Source: Stereocaulon alpinum
Lineage: Eukaryota; Ascomycota; Lecanoromycetes; Lecanorales; Stereocaulaceae
NCBI GenBank assembly: GCA_018257865.1
Contig: JAEUBA010000097.1
Span: 48,145 to 112,144 of the forward strand
DNA length: 64,000 bases
Reading direction: 5' to 3'
Both the position numbers and the translations under genes were made by a program. The notes under the pieces were generated by a model. It worked only from the letters and a program-made list of their open reading frames with translations. It was not told the origin of the DNA and searched no databases. This document shows positions 12,885 through 23,953 of the stretch, piece after piece. Numbering within the stretch: the first letter of the stretch is position 1; each line of letters opens with the position of its first letter.

Positions 12885-14333
12885 ATGCCTGCTGATACTG
12901 CCGGAAAGGTGAGCCAACCCATACCAGTCAAGAGCCCCCTCATGTCACATGCTGACGGGACTTTGAGCAGACCATCACCTGCAAGGTGCGCTAAGACCTC
13001 CTATAGACACGAGTATGAGTTACGGGCTGATAGTACTCAGGCTGCAGTAGCTTGGGAAGCAGGAAAGGACCTCTCAATCGAAGACATTGAAGTTCAAGCA
13101 CCAAAAGCACATGAAGTCCGCATAGAAATCTACTACACCGGAGTCTGCCACACAGGTTTATCCTCCGCACATTCGTACGCGGAAGCAAGAGACTGAGACA
13201 ATATAGATGCATACACCCTGTCAGGAAAGGACCCGGAGGGTGCTTTCCCCATAGTCCTTGGTCATGAGGGCGCCGGTATCGTTGAATCTGTTGGCGAGGG
13301 TGTGACGAACGTCAAGGTTGGAGACAATGTCGTGGCCCTCTAGTATGCCTCCCATTTGAACCAGCTAGGTCTTCTGCCGTAGTAGCTAATCTTTGTTCCT
13401 CCAGCACGCCTGAATGCGGCGAATGCAAGTTTTGCAAATCTGGCAAGACAAATCTCTGCGGCAAGATCAGAGCCACTCAAGGCAAAGGCGTCATGCCCGA
13501 CGGAACCTCACGATTCAAGTGCAAGGGCAAGGAACTGTTGCACTTTATGGGCACATCCACCTTCTCTCAATACACTGTCGTCGCAGATATTTCCGTTGTA
13601 GCCATCACAGATAAGGCACCAATGGACCGAACATGCTTGCTCGGATGTGGTATTACTACCGGCTACGGTGCAGCGGTCGTGACAGCCAACGTCGAGAAAG
13701 GAAGCAACGTGGCAGTCTTCGGAGCCGGATGTGTCGGGTTGTCCGTCGTCCAGGGTGCGGTAAAGAACGGCGCCGGAAAAATCATAGTTGTGGACGTTAA
13801 CGACGCTAAAGAGGCATGGGGGAAAAAGTTTGGTGCAACTGACTTCGTCAACCCGACCAAACTAGGCAGCAAGAGCATCCAGGAACACCTTGTCGAGATG
13901 ACTGACGGAGGCTGCGACTATACATTCGATTGTACCGGAAACGTGGGTGTGATGAGAGCAGCGCTGGAGGCATGCCATAAGGGTTGGGGACAAAGTATTA
14001 TCATTGGAGTAGCTGCCGCTGGGCAAGAGATTAGCACCCGACGTATGTTCATTCCAGCCAAAGAATACTGTCTTCCTTGGAACAGACATTGTTGACAATT
14101 CTCTCTCCACAGCGTTCCAACTCGTCACTGGCCGTGTATGGAAAGGCTGTGCCTTCGGCGGCATCAAAGGCCGCTCTCAGCTACCAGACTTGGTAGATGA
14201 TTACATGACGAAGAAACTGAAGGTCGACGAATTTATCACCCACCGGCAATCGTTGAACAAAATCAACACTGCCTTCCAGGATATGAAAGCAGGAGACTGC
14301 ATCCGATGTGTGGTGAACATGCGGGAGGTGTAG
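12885..14333 (+). CDS. SFA1: S-(hydroxymethyl)glutathione dehydrogenase / class III alcohol dehydrogenase
   Basis: Six exons deduced: 12885-12908, 12971-12985, 13041-13155, 13207-13342, 13405-14042 and 14113-14333; 1149 nt, 382 residues, the usual length for the class. The enzyme oxidises the formaldehyde-glutathione adduct to S-formylglutathione with NAD+ in the cytosol and also acts in S-nitrosoglutathione reduction. Visible signatures: GVCHTDAYTLSG (catalytic zinc Cys), GHEGAG (catalytic zinc His), CGECKFCKSGKTNLC (the four structural-zinc cysteines), FMGTSTFSQYTVV, and the Rossmann motif GAGCVGLS with the Asp of VVDVND selecting NAD. The second exon is only 15 nt. All introns are GT-AG, 51-70 nt. 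ATG context is CACCATGCC. Identity is secure; splice sites are set by frame and consensus. Confidence 0.95.
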
Positions 14334-14668
14334 GTCATTTCGTCGAGGCCGTCTCTTTGTACATATGATGCATGTTGGACATCGAGCCGCTGAAAGGCCA
14401 AAAGAGTTCATTCATAAGTCATCCTGCCCAACCTGCCATGAGGTCAAGAGGTTCAATGTCGAAAAAGTTCGCGTCCTGTTAAGAGAAGCCGTGTAAGCAC
14501 TAGGCGAACGTCACTGGGCGAGCAAGGACCTGCCTTTTCTGAGCGAAGTTCGATCCAAGCATCAAGCACTTGGCTTTCATCTGAAGCTGGCCATCTGCAG
14601 CCCGTCTATTCCCAGACCTCTTCGTCCGTCCCAGTCGCTGTTCGCAGAGAAGTTGTAGTGATACTTAC
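14334..14668. other. short convergent intergenic region
   Basis: 335 bases between the stop of the SFA1-like gene and the stop of the converging secreted-protein gene. It should hold both 3' UTRs. A perfect donor-like GTAAGT directly follows the minus-strand stop codon at 14669. Nothing else seen. Confidence 0.4.
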
Positions 14669-15376
14669 CTACATCTCCTCCCTCAAGACCTCTTGGCCCC
14701 TTCCCATTCCCACCCTGTCTTTCTCCCCATCATCACCATCATCCTCCCCCACCTCGAAAAACTGCACAACCAAATCATCCACACAAAACTCCCAATCCAA
14801 CGCCGCATACCCAAAATCCGCCACAATTTCCACTTTTGTCATATGATCCCACTTCTTCTTGCTGAACTCCTCAATCCGAACCTCAAACATATCATGGAAC
14901 CCACTCGGGAAGTCAACCTCCCACTCTAGCACCTCCTCCCTCTTCTCAACCCCCTCCCTATATCCCTTCACACGAACCGTACTCCCCGGCTCCGGCGCAT
15001 CCAACGGCTTAATCCAAAACGAACACAACGTAAACCAAGCCTCCAACCCCTCCTCCTTCATCCCCTCCGCATTCGCGATCCCAAAACTAGCTCCACCACA
15101 GCCTTCACACTTACGGGAACCGAGAAGGGCATTCGGTGAGGAGATGGCGCAATTGGTGTCGTGGGGGGAGATTAGGTATTTGAGCGAGGGGGAGTGGGGG
15201 TTTAGGACGGAGTAGGAGGTGAAGGAGAGGTGGTGGTGGGGGTTTGGGATGGGGCCTAGGCCGGAGGTTGTGGCGAGGGTGTCGAAGGTTAGGGTTGTGT
15301 GGTTGTTCGTAGTGGAGGCGGAGGTGGAGCTTAGGAGGAGGGGGAGGAGGGCGGTGGGGAGGTTTAGGAGTTTCAT
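14669..15376 (-). CDS. secreted hypothetical protein
   Basis: 235-residue single-exon frame starting at the ATG at 15376. An upstream in-frame extension exists, but this start gives a classic signal peptide (MKLLNLPTALLPLLLSSTSA), so it is preferred. The mature part has four to six cysteines, including a CEGCGG motif near residue 90, then an alternating beta-like region with F and W at intervals (WFTLCSFWIKPLD, WEVDFPSGFHDMFEV, DWEFCVDDL). The F-x-VDDL ending resembles the class of secreted fungal proteins of unknown function in which a jelly-roll-like domain ends with a conserved FxxDDL; this is recall, not a match. The tail is acidic and charged. Role unknown; extracellular location inferred from the signal peptide. 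Confidence 0.65.
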   Translation of the reverse strand: MKLLNLPTALLPLLLSSTSASTTNNHTTLTFDTLATTSGLGPIPNPHHHLSFTSYSVLNPHSPSLKYLISPHDTNCAISSPNALLGSRKCEGCGGASFGIANAEGMKEEGLEAWFTLCSFWIKPLDAPEPGSTVRVKGYREGVEKREEVLEWEVDFPSGFHDMFEVRIEEFSKKKWDHMTKVEIVADFGYAALDWEFCVDDLVVQFFEVGEDDGDDGEKDRVGMGRGQEVLREEM

Positions 15377-16771
15377 TTCGATGGGAATGATTTCGGTGTT
15401 TTGGGAAGACTTGGTATCGAGGGAAGCTGTAGCTGTGCTCCGTCTTAGGGTTAGGGTTATATGATATTGATTGCCTATTTGGGCCATTGTATTTTCGGTC
15501 CAGCATCACATCTAGCTTGTCCACATCTGAAACTCTGGTCTTCTCTCAAGTACCTGGGCACAATATCCTGGCAACAGAATAATCATTTAAGAATCTCGAG
15601 AGCCGCGCATCCTATTCTAGCACCCGAGGTGTAGAGCTCGCGCGATGTTCCCTATATCCAAACGAAATGCAGGTTCTCTTGTGTCGACTTATTAGGTTTC
15701 GGAAGTAACCGTTCGCATCATTGTGTGGAATTTTATGATAGCATTTCTTGGTGTCCTCACTACACATGTCTTTCTGGGCGTGATTTCCTCTTCTGAGCAA
15801 ATTTGCGCTATATGCCCCACTTCGCCAAATCACTCCATGATTCGGCGCCTCAGATGCTCACCATATGAGAACAGCCCGCCCTCCGCTCCTTACTTCTGCT
15901 TCTTCATGGATGACGCCGCGCTGAAAGAATGTGCGCACGTCTCGAGAGACTTGATACTACCACATAACCTTTGAGAGGTTGCACTCCTTGCATGGAGCCA
16001 CTGGTGAATCCACGCCGATTCCATCGTTGGTGGTCAAGCGCGGTCGGCACATTGAGGGCAACATGCCTCATAGAACAATGATGACGGCTACATGCAGATA
16101 TCGTTTTGCTCGACAGTCCCCTAATGTTAGTCACCCTCCTGAGGAAGTGCTGAGGCTTTGTGTTTAGCATGGCGAGTTCTTTGCACGGGCACTGTAGCAC
16201 TGTTGTTGTGGGTTTTCAAAGTGTACACTCGTCAAGGCATTCGAATGGAAGGCGACGATGACTTTTGGCATGAAAATCATTTCGAACGAATGCAACAGCA
16301 GAGACTATGGAGATCAATGAGGTTTGCGCACTACTGACATAGCTTCGCGGCCTCAGTGGGCAGCCACTCTCAAGAACTATACACAATACCACTATTATTT
16401 CCTCCCTTTGCAAAATCCAAGCACAGAGAAGTCGAGTGTCTCTAGATAACATTCACATGTCAAATCTATTCAAAACTATCCTGCGCATCTGCATCTCTTA
16501 GGAATCCCAAAATTCGCACGTGAAAATCATGGGCATAGCTTCTCTACTTTATCAAAGCGGAGATAAAACTCTTCCAGGTCAGCGAACCTCATTGTCGAAC
16601 TTTCCCATGTGGTTTCCCTATCCCCGACACCTTCGAAGTCCGCTCTATATACAATCGATCCATCTCTTCGTCTTCTCTTCTCTTCATATCCCCAGCAGAA
16701 CTACCCAACAGACCACCCACCATACCATCCACCAGACCTTCCCCAAACCAAACGAAACCAGTACCGCAAAC
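15377..16771. other. intergenic region
   Basis: About 1.4 kb between two divergent genes. TTAGGGTTAGGGTTA lies at 15445-15459, about 70 bases upstream of the secreted-protein ATG. A TATATA element lies at about 16645, 125 bases upstream of the next ATG, followed by a pyrimidine-rich leader (TCTTCTCTTC) typical of fungal promoters. No further gene is convincing. Confidence 0.45.
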
Positions 16772-17131
16772 ATGGACGCCATAATCGACAGCCTTGTCAA
16801 CACCATCTACGTCAGACCATTAAAGCGCTTCTCCCGTCACAATATCCCTTTTCTCCGGACATCGTCTTCAACCTTAGACTCGAGCGAACAAGGTAATGCA
16901 AACCTTCCCAGCATTTTGGAAGATATTGACACTCCACCAATAACAGAACCCACTTTCACTCCGTCAAGTAGTTGGATACTAGCTGCTGAGATGGATCGCT
17001 ACTCAACCTCGAGTGCAGAGTCTCAGGCAGAATACCGACAGAGTTTCGAACAGCACACAAGGAGACGCAGGAGGTATGTTACGAAGATATGGAGGAGATC
17101 GAAGAAAGTGAGGAGAGGGGAGGAGATTTAG
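16772..17131 (+). CDS. small basic hypothetical protein
   Basis: 119-residue single-exon frame beginning at AACATGG, the first good start after a TATATA box at about 16645 and a pyrimidine-rich leader. The protein starts MDAIIDSLVNTIYVRPLKRF, has a Ser/Thr-rich centre, and ends in a strongly basic tail (RRRRRYVTKIWRRSKKVRR). The basic tail could serve nuclear targeting or nucleic-acid or membrane contact, but I recognise no family. Supported mainly by promoter layout and start context; the frame could also be opened further upstream without an equally good ATG. Confidence 0.5.
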   Translation: MDAIIDSLVNTIYVRPLKRFSRHNIPFLRTSSSTLDSSEQGNANLPSILEDIDTPPITEPTFTPSSSWILAAEMDRYSTSSAESQAEYRQSFEQHTRRRRRYVTKIWRRSKKVRRGEEI

Positions 17132-17544
17132 GATGGTCTGGTACATTGTTGGGATGGGAAGACATTAGGCTTGCAGTGGTGTCGGTGATTTGTATGGATT
17201 GAATGCTTGGATAGGTCTCACTTACAGTATAATTCAAATCCAATTCACCAAGAAGGTTATGAGTCTACAAGTGATCCAAGCAGCAAGTGTACAACATCGC
17301 GATGGCAGAAGAGCGGAAGCACACTAATATCATTCTTGATATAGCAGCAACCTGCGTCAATATCACAAACACTTTGATGTGAAATAGCTAATCTCATATG
17401 ACATCAACGTCAATCCTTTTGAAACGCGACGAAAGAGCCTTGAAAGGCAGAGGCCTGCATCGCTGAATCTGTCCACTACATCGCTGTGCTAGATCTATGT
17501 CGATGCCGCCCCTCAGAAACCCAGCTTAGGTGGGATTGACCAAA
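17132..17544. other. convergent intergenic region
   Basis: 413 bases between two convergent genes, presumably both 3' UTRs. Nothing else seen. Confidence 0.4.
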
Positions 17545-18151
17545 TCAATCGAAAGAGGAGAAATGCTGAAGCGTACTGCTCTCAGCGCGAGCTTCTTCGA
17601 CCGTTATCACATCCCATTCTTCGACCGTTACCTCCTTGACCGTCTCCTCCTTATTGTCCACCTCAAGCGCCGTTGCCATCTCATCATTCATAGCCTCTAG
17701 CAGCTTCCTGGTTTTCGCTTTTCGAGCCCGTTCGGGGAGTTCCTTGTAGTGGTGTTGGCTTTGGTGAGGACTGTCACTGTCAACTGCAGTACGGTACTGT
17801 ATCCAAGATTCAATGTAGTCTTCGACGTGGCCTACCATCATGTCAGTGTTATCATACTGGACTGCCAAGTGTGCGAAGTATGCACTTACTTATGGCTTCC
17901 TCCATCGACATGCCAACGGGCACACTACCCTTTGTGACTATGCACTCCATCTGCTCCCTGTCCACTTCCTCTAGCGGGTACTTCTCATCAAGCCAGGCTA
18001 TCCGAGAAAGGTGACCGTCAAGTTTCTCGCCTAATCGACATAGCGTACCAAGTTTGATACTTCGCCTCACGATATTATCATCGACCAAGTAGTACCTTCT
18101 AGTGTGATACTCGATGGAAATTGCTGCTGCGTACCGTTTGGGTGCTGCCAT
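17545..18151 (-). CDS. hypothetical protein, two exons
   Basis: Exons 18151-17890 and 17831-17545, intron 58 nt with GTAAGT donor and an ACTGAC branch site before TAG; 549 nt, 182 residues. The frame is continuous across the junction (MSMEEAIS then HVEDYIESWIQYR). The start MAAPKRYAAAISIEYHTRRY is taken at AAAATGG; an in-frame ATG 22 codons upstream is possible. The exon-1 part looks ordered, with alternating hydrophobics (YYLVDDNIVRRSIKLGTLCRL). The C-terminus is helical and acidic (KKAKTRKLLEAMNDEMATAL, then many Glu/Val). I do not recognise the domain. No signal peptide or membrane segment. Confidence 0.6.
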
Positions 18152-20038
18152 TTTGTGGGCTGATGGAATGGATGGAGTGGATGGATTACGCTTTTGAGTG
18201 AATAAGGAGCTGGTCATGAGTCAATCAGATAATAGGGAGGCTAGCTGTGTAAGAGTTTTGACTGACCAAGGAGCTGATAGTGTGTCAAAGTACGGGACAG
18301 AGCTAAAGGGCGAAAGCCAGTGTGCTTGAATGGGGAGACCGATGTCGAATGTCGACTGCTTGAAGAGAGCACCGAACATCTTGTTTAGGGAGACTGAGTA
18401 TCGAGGTTTCTACCATTATCAGTACCAGAAGAGCTATATGTAGACAAATGTGCAAAGGGAGAGAAGTAGGGAAAGCGTATTTCAGATCAAAGGAGAAGCT
18501 GGACAGGTGTCGGAATCAAAAGCAGAGAGGCAGCAAAGATGCTTAAGTTGACGATGCTAGAGCGGCAGAAGTGAACTTTCGGCCGGTTGGGAACCTTCGG
18601 TTGTGTCAACACCTGATGTGAAGGTATGAAATGAATGTCTTCTTGAGTGACCGGGCAAAAAGGGTTCTCAACACGAGGAGCACTTCAAGCGCGAATATGT
18701 GGATTTTAGTTTTGATAGAGCAGTAGCTGTGTTTCTGATGTGTTGAAACGAGCACTGGACTCACCAGCCCTTGATCTCGTCCGTCCAAAGTCCGTGTGCT
18801 TGATCAAGTCTTCGCGAAGTCGATCTCCGTAAAGCCAAAAGATCCGGGGCTGGAATAGGCGCTTATTCTTGGAACTGAGCGTCGTAAATGGAAGTTTTCG
18901 CTCAAGGTACACAGATTTGGCAGAGGGTGTTGATGCTGAGTTGAATTTTGTGTAGGGAAGATGAAGTGTGGGAGGCAAACCATGATTAAGTGTCCGTTGC
19001 CCATGACACGAGAACCCGTGGTGGACACCACCAAAAATTCATATTGATTGTTTCGGGTAGTCGGTCACATTCACATGAACAGCCAACTATGTACATAGCC
19101 TTGGGGTGTAGATCGTATCTTGAGTTGACATTCAGATCCAGATCTGTCGCACGAGACTAGATCTCGTACATCAAGTGTCGTGCGAGGTATCTCGTCAGCG
19201 AACAGATAAACTGAAAAGCCACATCCCGTCTTTATATATGATGTTTCGCTTGCTTACCTATCTAGGTACCTACCTGCCTGCCTTTCGGAAGGTGCACTCG
19301 GTACAGAATGTATTCGTGATGGCAATCAGCAGTACGGGAGATGGTCGATCGGATGTTCTTCTACGGCCATATAGTAACACCTAATCTTCCCTTTGCACAC
19401 CTTCGAAGTTAAACGAGCTGATCCAATGGTGTAACGTGGTACAACATAGAAGAGATAGTTCAATCATTGGACTCTGTCTCTTCGAAAACAGCCGCAAAGA
19501 AATTTGGAAGCAAACATGCGATACTTGCGGCGATTGCATTGAGGGGCTATTACCAACGATTACCAAATAGTCTGTCAATCTCCTTAGAGATTCGCTATGA
19601 TAGTCTAACCCAAGAAGAAAACCAGGACAGAGCGAACAACTATAGTAGTACCTTCCGTAAGGACTTGGGGTCACAGAGTTTCGAGCGCGTAGAGCGATTT
19701 CGTACTCCCGATGACAGTTATTGGCTCGTCAGCCATCTCCCGAAGAAAAACCCTAGATGAGATCTTTGTTATATGACCGATGACCAGCTCGAGATGCTGA
19801 AGAGCGGGAGATGTCTAGGAGTGGAATGTGTAGAAGTTAGTCGAGGAAGGCCGTATCAGCGGCTCCCCGCCCAAGATCGTCCCTAGAGGTTAGCGGGGCT
19901 GCTGTTCCAGGGCCGAACCCCCCGGCCGCTTCCCGGGCCTTTCCAGTGCCGGCAGTTCTTTCTACTGTACAGTACCGACAACCTGGAGAACATTACGATC
20001 GCAGACGCGTCTCAGCCATGACTCGGTAAAAGAGTATC
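18152..20038. other. intergenic region, divergent promoters
   Basis: About 1.9 kb separating the two-exon hypothetical gene (minus) from the GTPase gene (plus). A GC-rich patch at 19868-19955, 85-170 bases before the GTPase ATG, is probably its promoter. Short frames at 19467-19760 and 18706-18978 have no recognisable content. Confidence 0.4.
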
Positions 20039-21659
20039 ATGCCTCGAGACCCACTCATAGGCTTGGTGGGCAAGCCATCATCTGGAAAATCAACTACACT
20101 GAATAGGTGCTCATTCCTCATTTCCACCTTCATAAACTTTGTCTGACTGCTCTTGCCAACTCTAGCCTCACAGATGCCAGCTCTAAAGTCGGCAAGTTCC
20201 AGAGTGAAGCATCCTAGCTATACCTTGACTGACTTTTTATACAGGCAACTTTCCGTAAGGTCCTTTCTCCCAGTGATCCATATCACCCGCTTACCAAGTC
20301 CAGATTCACAACGATCGATCCCCAACGAGCCATAGGATACCTCCAAATCCAATGTGCCTGCGCTCGATACGATGTCTCGGACCGTTGTAAGCCAAACTAC
20401 GGTGCATGCATACAAGGGAAGAGATCGGTGCCAATAGAGCTTCTGGATGTCGCTGGCTTAGTACCTGGCGCACATGAAGGAAAGGGCTTGGGGAACAAGT
20501 TTTTAGACGACCTGAGGCATGCAGATGCATTAATACATGTTGTTGACGTCAGCGGGACTACGGATGCAGAAGGTGATCATGTGTCATATTACACGCTACA
20601 AGAACAAGAGGCTGAAAGCTGTCCCGGTCAGGAAAGGCTACGAGAGGATATGATCCTTCACAAGACATAATATGGCTACGGTCAGAGATCGTGAGATGGA
20701 TAGAAGGGAACCTTATGGAAAAATGGTGACTATTGAACCAGCCGAGGCTTCATCCTTCCCGTGCTGATGTATCTATAGGGGCTCTATCAAGCGTCGACAT
20801 GTTGCACTAAGTATGTTATAGCTCCGCCGCCAAATCTGCTACAGCTGACTCTCGAAGAGGCCAACCCTGTTGAGACTCTACAAAATCAATTCTCCGGTTA
20901 TGGCTCAACACCACAAACAGTCGCCCGTACCCTCGACCGCCTGAAGTTGAAAGAGCCACTCGAGCACTGGTCCAACGAGACCATATCCTCCGTTGTCAAC
21001 GCCTTTACCGATGAGAAGTTTCCTACTGTGTTCGCCCTTAACAAGATCGATCATCCAGACGCAGATAAGAATATCGCTAAGATTGCAAAGATGCAAGATC
21101 CGCAGTCGATAGTCTTATGCTCCGCAATATCAGAGGTATTCCTGCGGAAGCTGGCAAAGCAAGGTTTTGTACGATACGTAGAAGGGAACGAGTTCGTGGA
21201 TACTCGGGACGACCTGTTAGAGATGGGGGAGACAGATGGTGGAGGGCTCAAGGAGCTGGATGAGAAGCTAAAAACACGCATCGAGAACCTAAAAGACATG
21301 GTCCTCTATCGCTTTGGCTCCACCGGCGTTGTCCAAGTACTATCACGAGCAGCACAGCTCTTGGGTCTAGTGCCAGTATTTCCAGTCAGGAATATTCATG
21401 GCTTTGGGGCAGGAGCTGGAAATGACAAGGTTTTCAGAGACTGTGTACTGGTGAATAAAGGGACGACTGTAAGGGAGTGTGCGAGGAAGATCATGGGAGA
21501 TGCCCCTTTGGCCTATGTAGAGGGTGCTGGTGGGGTGAGGGTCTCGGAAGATGAGGTTGTGGAGGTTGGGAAGAACGATGTATGCCTGTCTATCCCTTAC
21601 TACTGTGGTAGTGCTAACGCATATCGTTACAGATATTGTCCTTTAAGGTCGGTCGATGA
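20039..21659 (+). CDS. YchF/Obg-type GTPase, yeast YGR210C-like
   Basis: Eight exons deduced: 20039-20106, 20166-20191, 20245-20254, 20304-20572, 20632-20725, 20779-20810, 20858-21579, 21633-21659; 1248 nt, 415 residues, close to the yeast YGR210C length. Motifs in order: P-loop GLVGKPSSGKST near the N-terminus, TTIDP switch I, DVAGLVPGAHEGKGLG switch II, NKID (G4) and CSAIS (G5). A C-terminal TGS-like segment (VNKGTTVRECARKIMGDAP) ends in ILSFKVGR. This is the deep eukaryotic/archaeal branch of the YchF/OLA1 superfamily, with ribosome- or stress-linked roles known only loosely. The third intron boundary uses GCAAGT as donor (GC-AG), and exon 3 is only 10 nt; with these the frame reads SKVGNFPFTTIDP as the family requires. 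Confidence 0.9.
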
Positions 21660-23413
21660 TCAAGGGGGACCTTCTGATGATGTTATACTGGAGTCGGCTA
21701 GCAGCTGGCTCAATATAACGAAAAGTTAAGCCAAATACATTTAGCCACGAGCGTAGGACAGGGCATTCCTGACTCCAACACTCGAAGAAACGGTTCATGC
21801 CCAGCTCCTATGCCTGAGTGATTGACCCGTAATCTAGTCAATCAACAATGATGGCAATGATATTTCGGTGCATATCGCAACTGGTGGGGGGCCAATCTCT
21901 GGCATTCGGTATAGCTAGCGGAGCCTGAAACACAGCCGTCACGTCCCAAAACTTCCGCTAATGAGATCGAGGCACAGAATTGACAGAACTTGCTAGAGCA
22001 GATGCTCCCGTACGGTTACATTGCTCTTACTCGTAATTGTGCACTCAACACTCAACACTCAACATTCTCCGTTTCGACGCCTTATCATTCCACTGGATTC
22101 ATCTTCCCACTCAACCCCTCTCCCAAAACTCTCGCTATATCCTCCACCGTCCTCCCCAAGCTCCTACTGTCACTCTTCTGCTTCCCCAACTCTGATTCAT
22201 CACCTACGAAATTATAGAAATCGCCCAGTCCCTAGATAGATCGTTCTGAAAATCAGCCCGGTTACGCATCATCTCTGCACTTTCATTCACTTTGTTGACG
22301 CATCTGTGTGTTTCGGTTTGGTATACCTGGACATTGCCGTAGTCAGTACTACGCTCTAGAAAACAACAGGATAGCGTCGTAGAAGCAGAACAACGACGCT
22401 TACCCTCGAGTTCGTTAGCTACGAACTTTCCCGTCTTCGGTGGATACTCCTCCCGATATCCATGCAAATGCTTTCAATATCCCCATGCGGTGCGCTGTGG
22501 ACTTGCTATGGCCGGTAGACCTGCCATCGCCAAAGCAAAAAGCAAAACCCATTTCCAATTCGCTGGCCTTCGATGGTTGCTTGCCATATGGTTTACAGTA
22601 AATGTATCAGCAAGTCAATGGTCAATTCGTCGAATTTCCTCTGCGGTCTTGGAATAAGGTAATGGAGTCGAAACTTATGCTGAATAAGCCTCGCGCTGTC
22701 TTATAGCTCGCCTTGGCGCAGAAGCAATTCTGTTAGTAGTACTAAGCTGATCTCGTGGCGGGGATGCATGTTGGCCCTTATCAGACTGGACATGGGCGAT
22801 TGGGGCCGTTGGCGGGTTAAGGCGCTGGCGGAGTGTTGCTTGGGTAAGGAGTTGGTATGATAGTAGCCGCAGAGATGTGTGTGAGAGCGCGATGAATGCG
22901 TTCGCTGAGGAGTTTGGCTATGCCGCTTTTGGAGGTGATGTTGGTTGTTGTGTGTGGTGGTGGTATGGTTTGAGGTGGGTAGGTATTGGGGTTGCCGGCT
23001 GATTAAAAGAGGAGATTCGGGGAAAGAGGTGTTGATGTATCTGCCGCTGGGATATCCCATTAATTTTCCATGCCACTACTAAGTCCCACTAATATCCCAT
23101 ACCCTTGGGATGGGATATCCCGCTGAGATCCCATCCCATATCTCCTGATAGGTATGGGATCTAGGGGTCGTCTAATCCCATACCATCCCGGAGTCCCGTG
23201 GAATATCCCATACGTTTCCGGGCAGTAGAGGTGTTGCTCTTACCTGCCTCTTTGGTTTTTGGAGGATGCCAAGTCATTAGACGGAACATTATTGCGAGAT
23301 ACGATCCACAATTGAATTTCCTGTCGATACTCGAGAGACATACATTCTATCTTTGATATGCAGCCATTAGTTCGCTGCGGGACGAAAGGAAGTTCCCACA
23401 GCACCAGAAGGGT
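21660..23413. other. intergenic region with ATCCCAT cluster
   Basis: About 1.75 kb between convergent genes. Frames at 21990-22240 and 22204-22467 overlap in opposite strands and lack motifs. The only structured part is the ATCCCAT-rich stretch at 23046-23215 listed separately. Confidence 0.4.
23046..23215. repeat. cluster of ATCCCAT / ATGGGAT heptamers
   Basis: Within 170 bases there are at least five copies of ATCCCAT and at least two of its complement ATGGGAT, often as GGGATATCCC or TATCCCATAC. Spacing is irregular, so it is not a simple tandem repeat. It could be a degenerate minisatellite or a transcription-factor binding cluster. Boundaries are approximate. Confidence 0.6.
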
Positions 23414-23953
23414 TTACTTCGCAACATTTGCACCAATAGTCCCGTTTAGCTCTCCTATACTCGTAACGTTATCATGCGTACCACTCTGCCCCACCGTACC
23501 ATGCGATAGCTGTATCCAGATTGTTCCCGTTTCGTCGTATCCAAGTTCACTCCATGTAATACGGCCTCCATCGCCGCCCCACTTCCCCACACATGCTCGC
23601 GCCAGCCACAACGCCGCCTGCGTCAATGGATCCGATGGGCTTGTTAGCTGTTGAATAGATAAGTTGTATTCATAATCCAGCGTGAAGACACAGGCTTGAT
23701 TTTCGATGACGGTGGGGCATTTGATGTGTGTCTCTGGGTTTCGATCCAAGTGTGTAAAGATGTATTGCTGTGGGGGATCTCGCTCCGGATAGCGCAAGAG
23801 GAAGTCGGAGGCTGCGATTCGGCAGGCGGAGTATGAGAGGCGAGGGCGCGCTGATGAGGGAAGGTTGCAGTGCCATTCCCATACGGCGTTGGAGCTTGCT
23901 AAGAAGATCGCGAGGAGTAGGAGGAGATTGGAAGAGAGGCACAAGCAGTGCAT
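23414..23953 (-). CDS. small secreted cysteine-containing protein (effector-like)
   Basis: 179-residue single-exon frame with an ATG at 23953. The N-terminus is a clear signal peptide (hydrophobic run LLLLLAIFLASSNA, cleavage likely near residue 23 before VWEWHC). The mature protein has five cysteines (WHC, SAC, IKC, QAC, RAC), several N-glycosylation sequons (NLS, NVT, NGT) and a length typical of fungal small secreted proteins, some of which are effectors. No named domain recognised. The odd cysteine number leaves one unpaired or disulphide-linked between chains. It stands alone, with 1.6 kb of non-coding DNA upstream. Secretion is inferred, function unknown. Confidence 0.65.
   Translation of the reverse strand: MHCLCLSSNLLLLLAIFLASSNAVWEWHCNLPSSARPRLSYSACRIAASDFLLRYPERDPPQQYIFTHLDRNPETHIKCPTVIENQACVFTLDYEYNLSIQQLTSPSDPLTQAALWLARACVGKWGGDGGRITWSELGYDETGTIWIQLSHGTVGQSGTHDNVTSIGELNGTIGANVAK

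Noticed and set aside
15445..15459. TTAGGGTTAGGGTTA and the CTAACCCTAACC at 44241, possible interstitial telomere repeats
   Set aside because: Only two to two-and-a-half units each, expected by chance or as promoter telobox motifs; no subtelomeric context otherwise shown.
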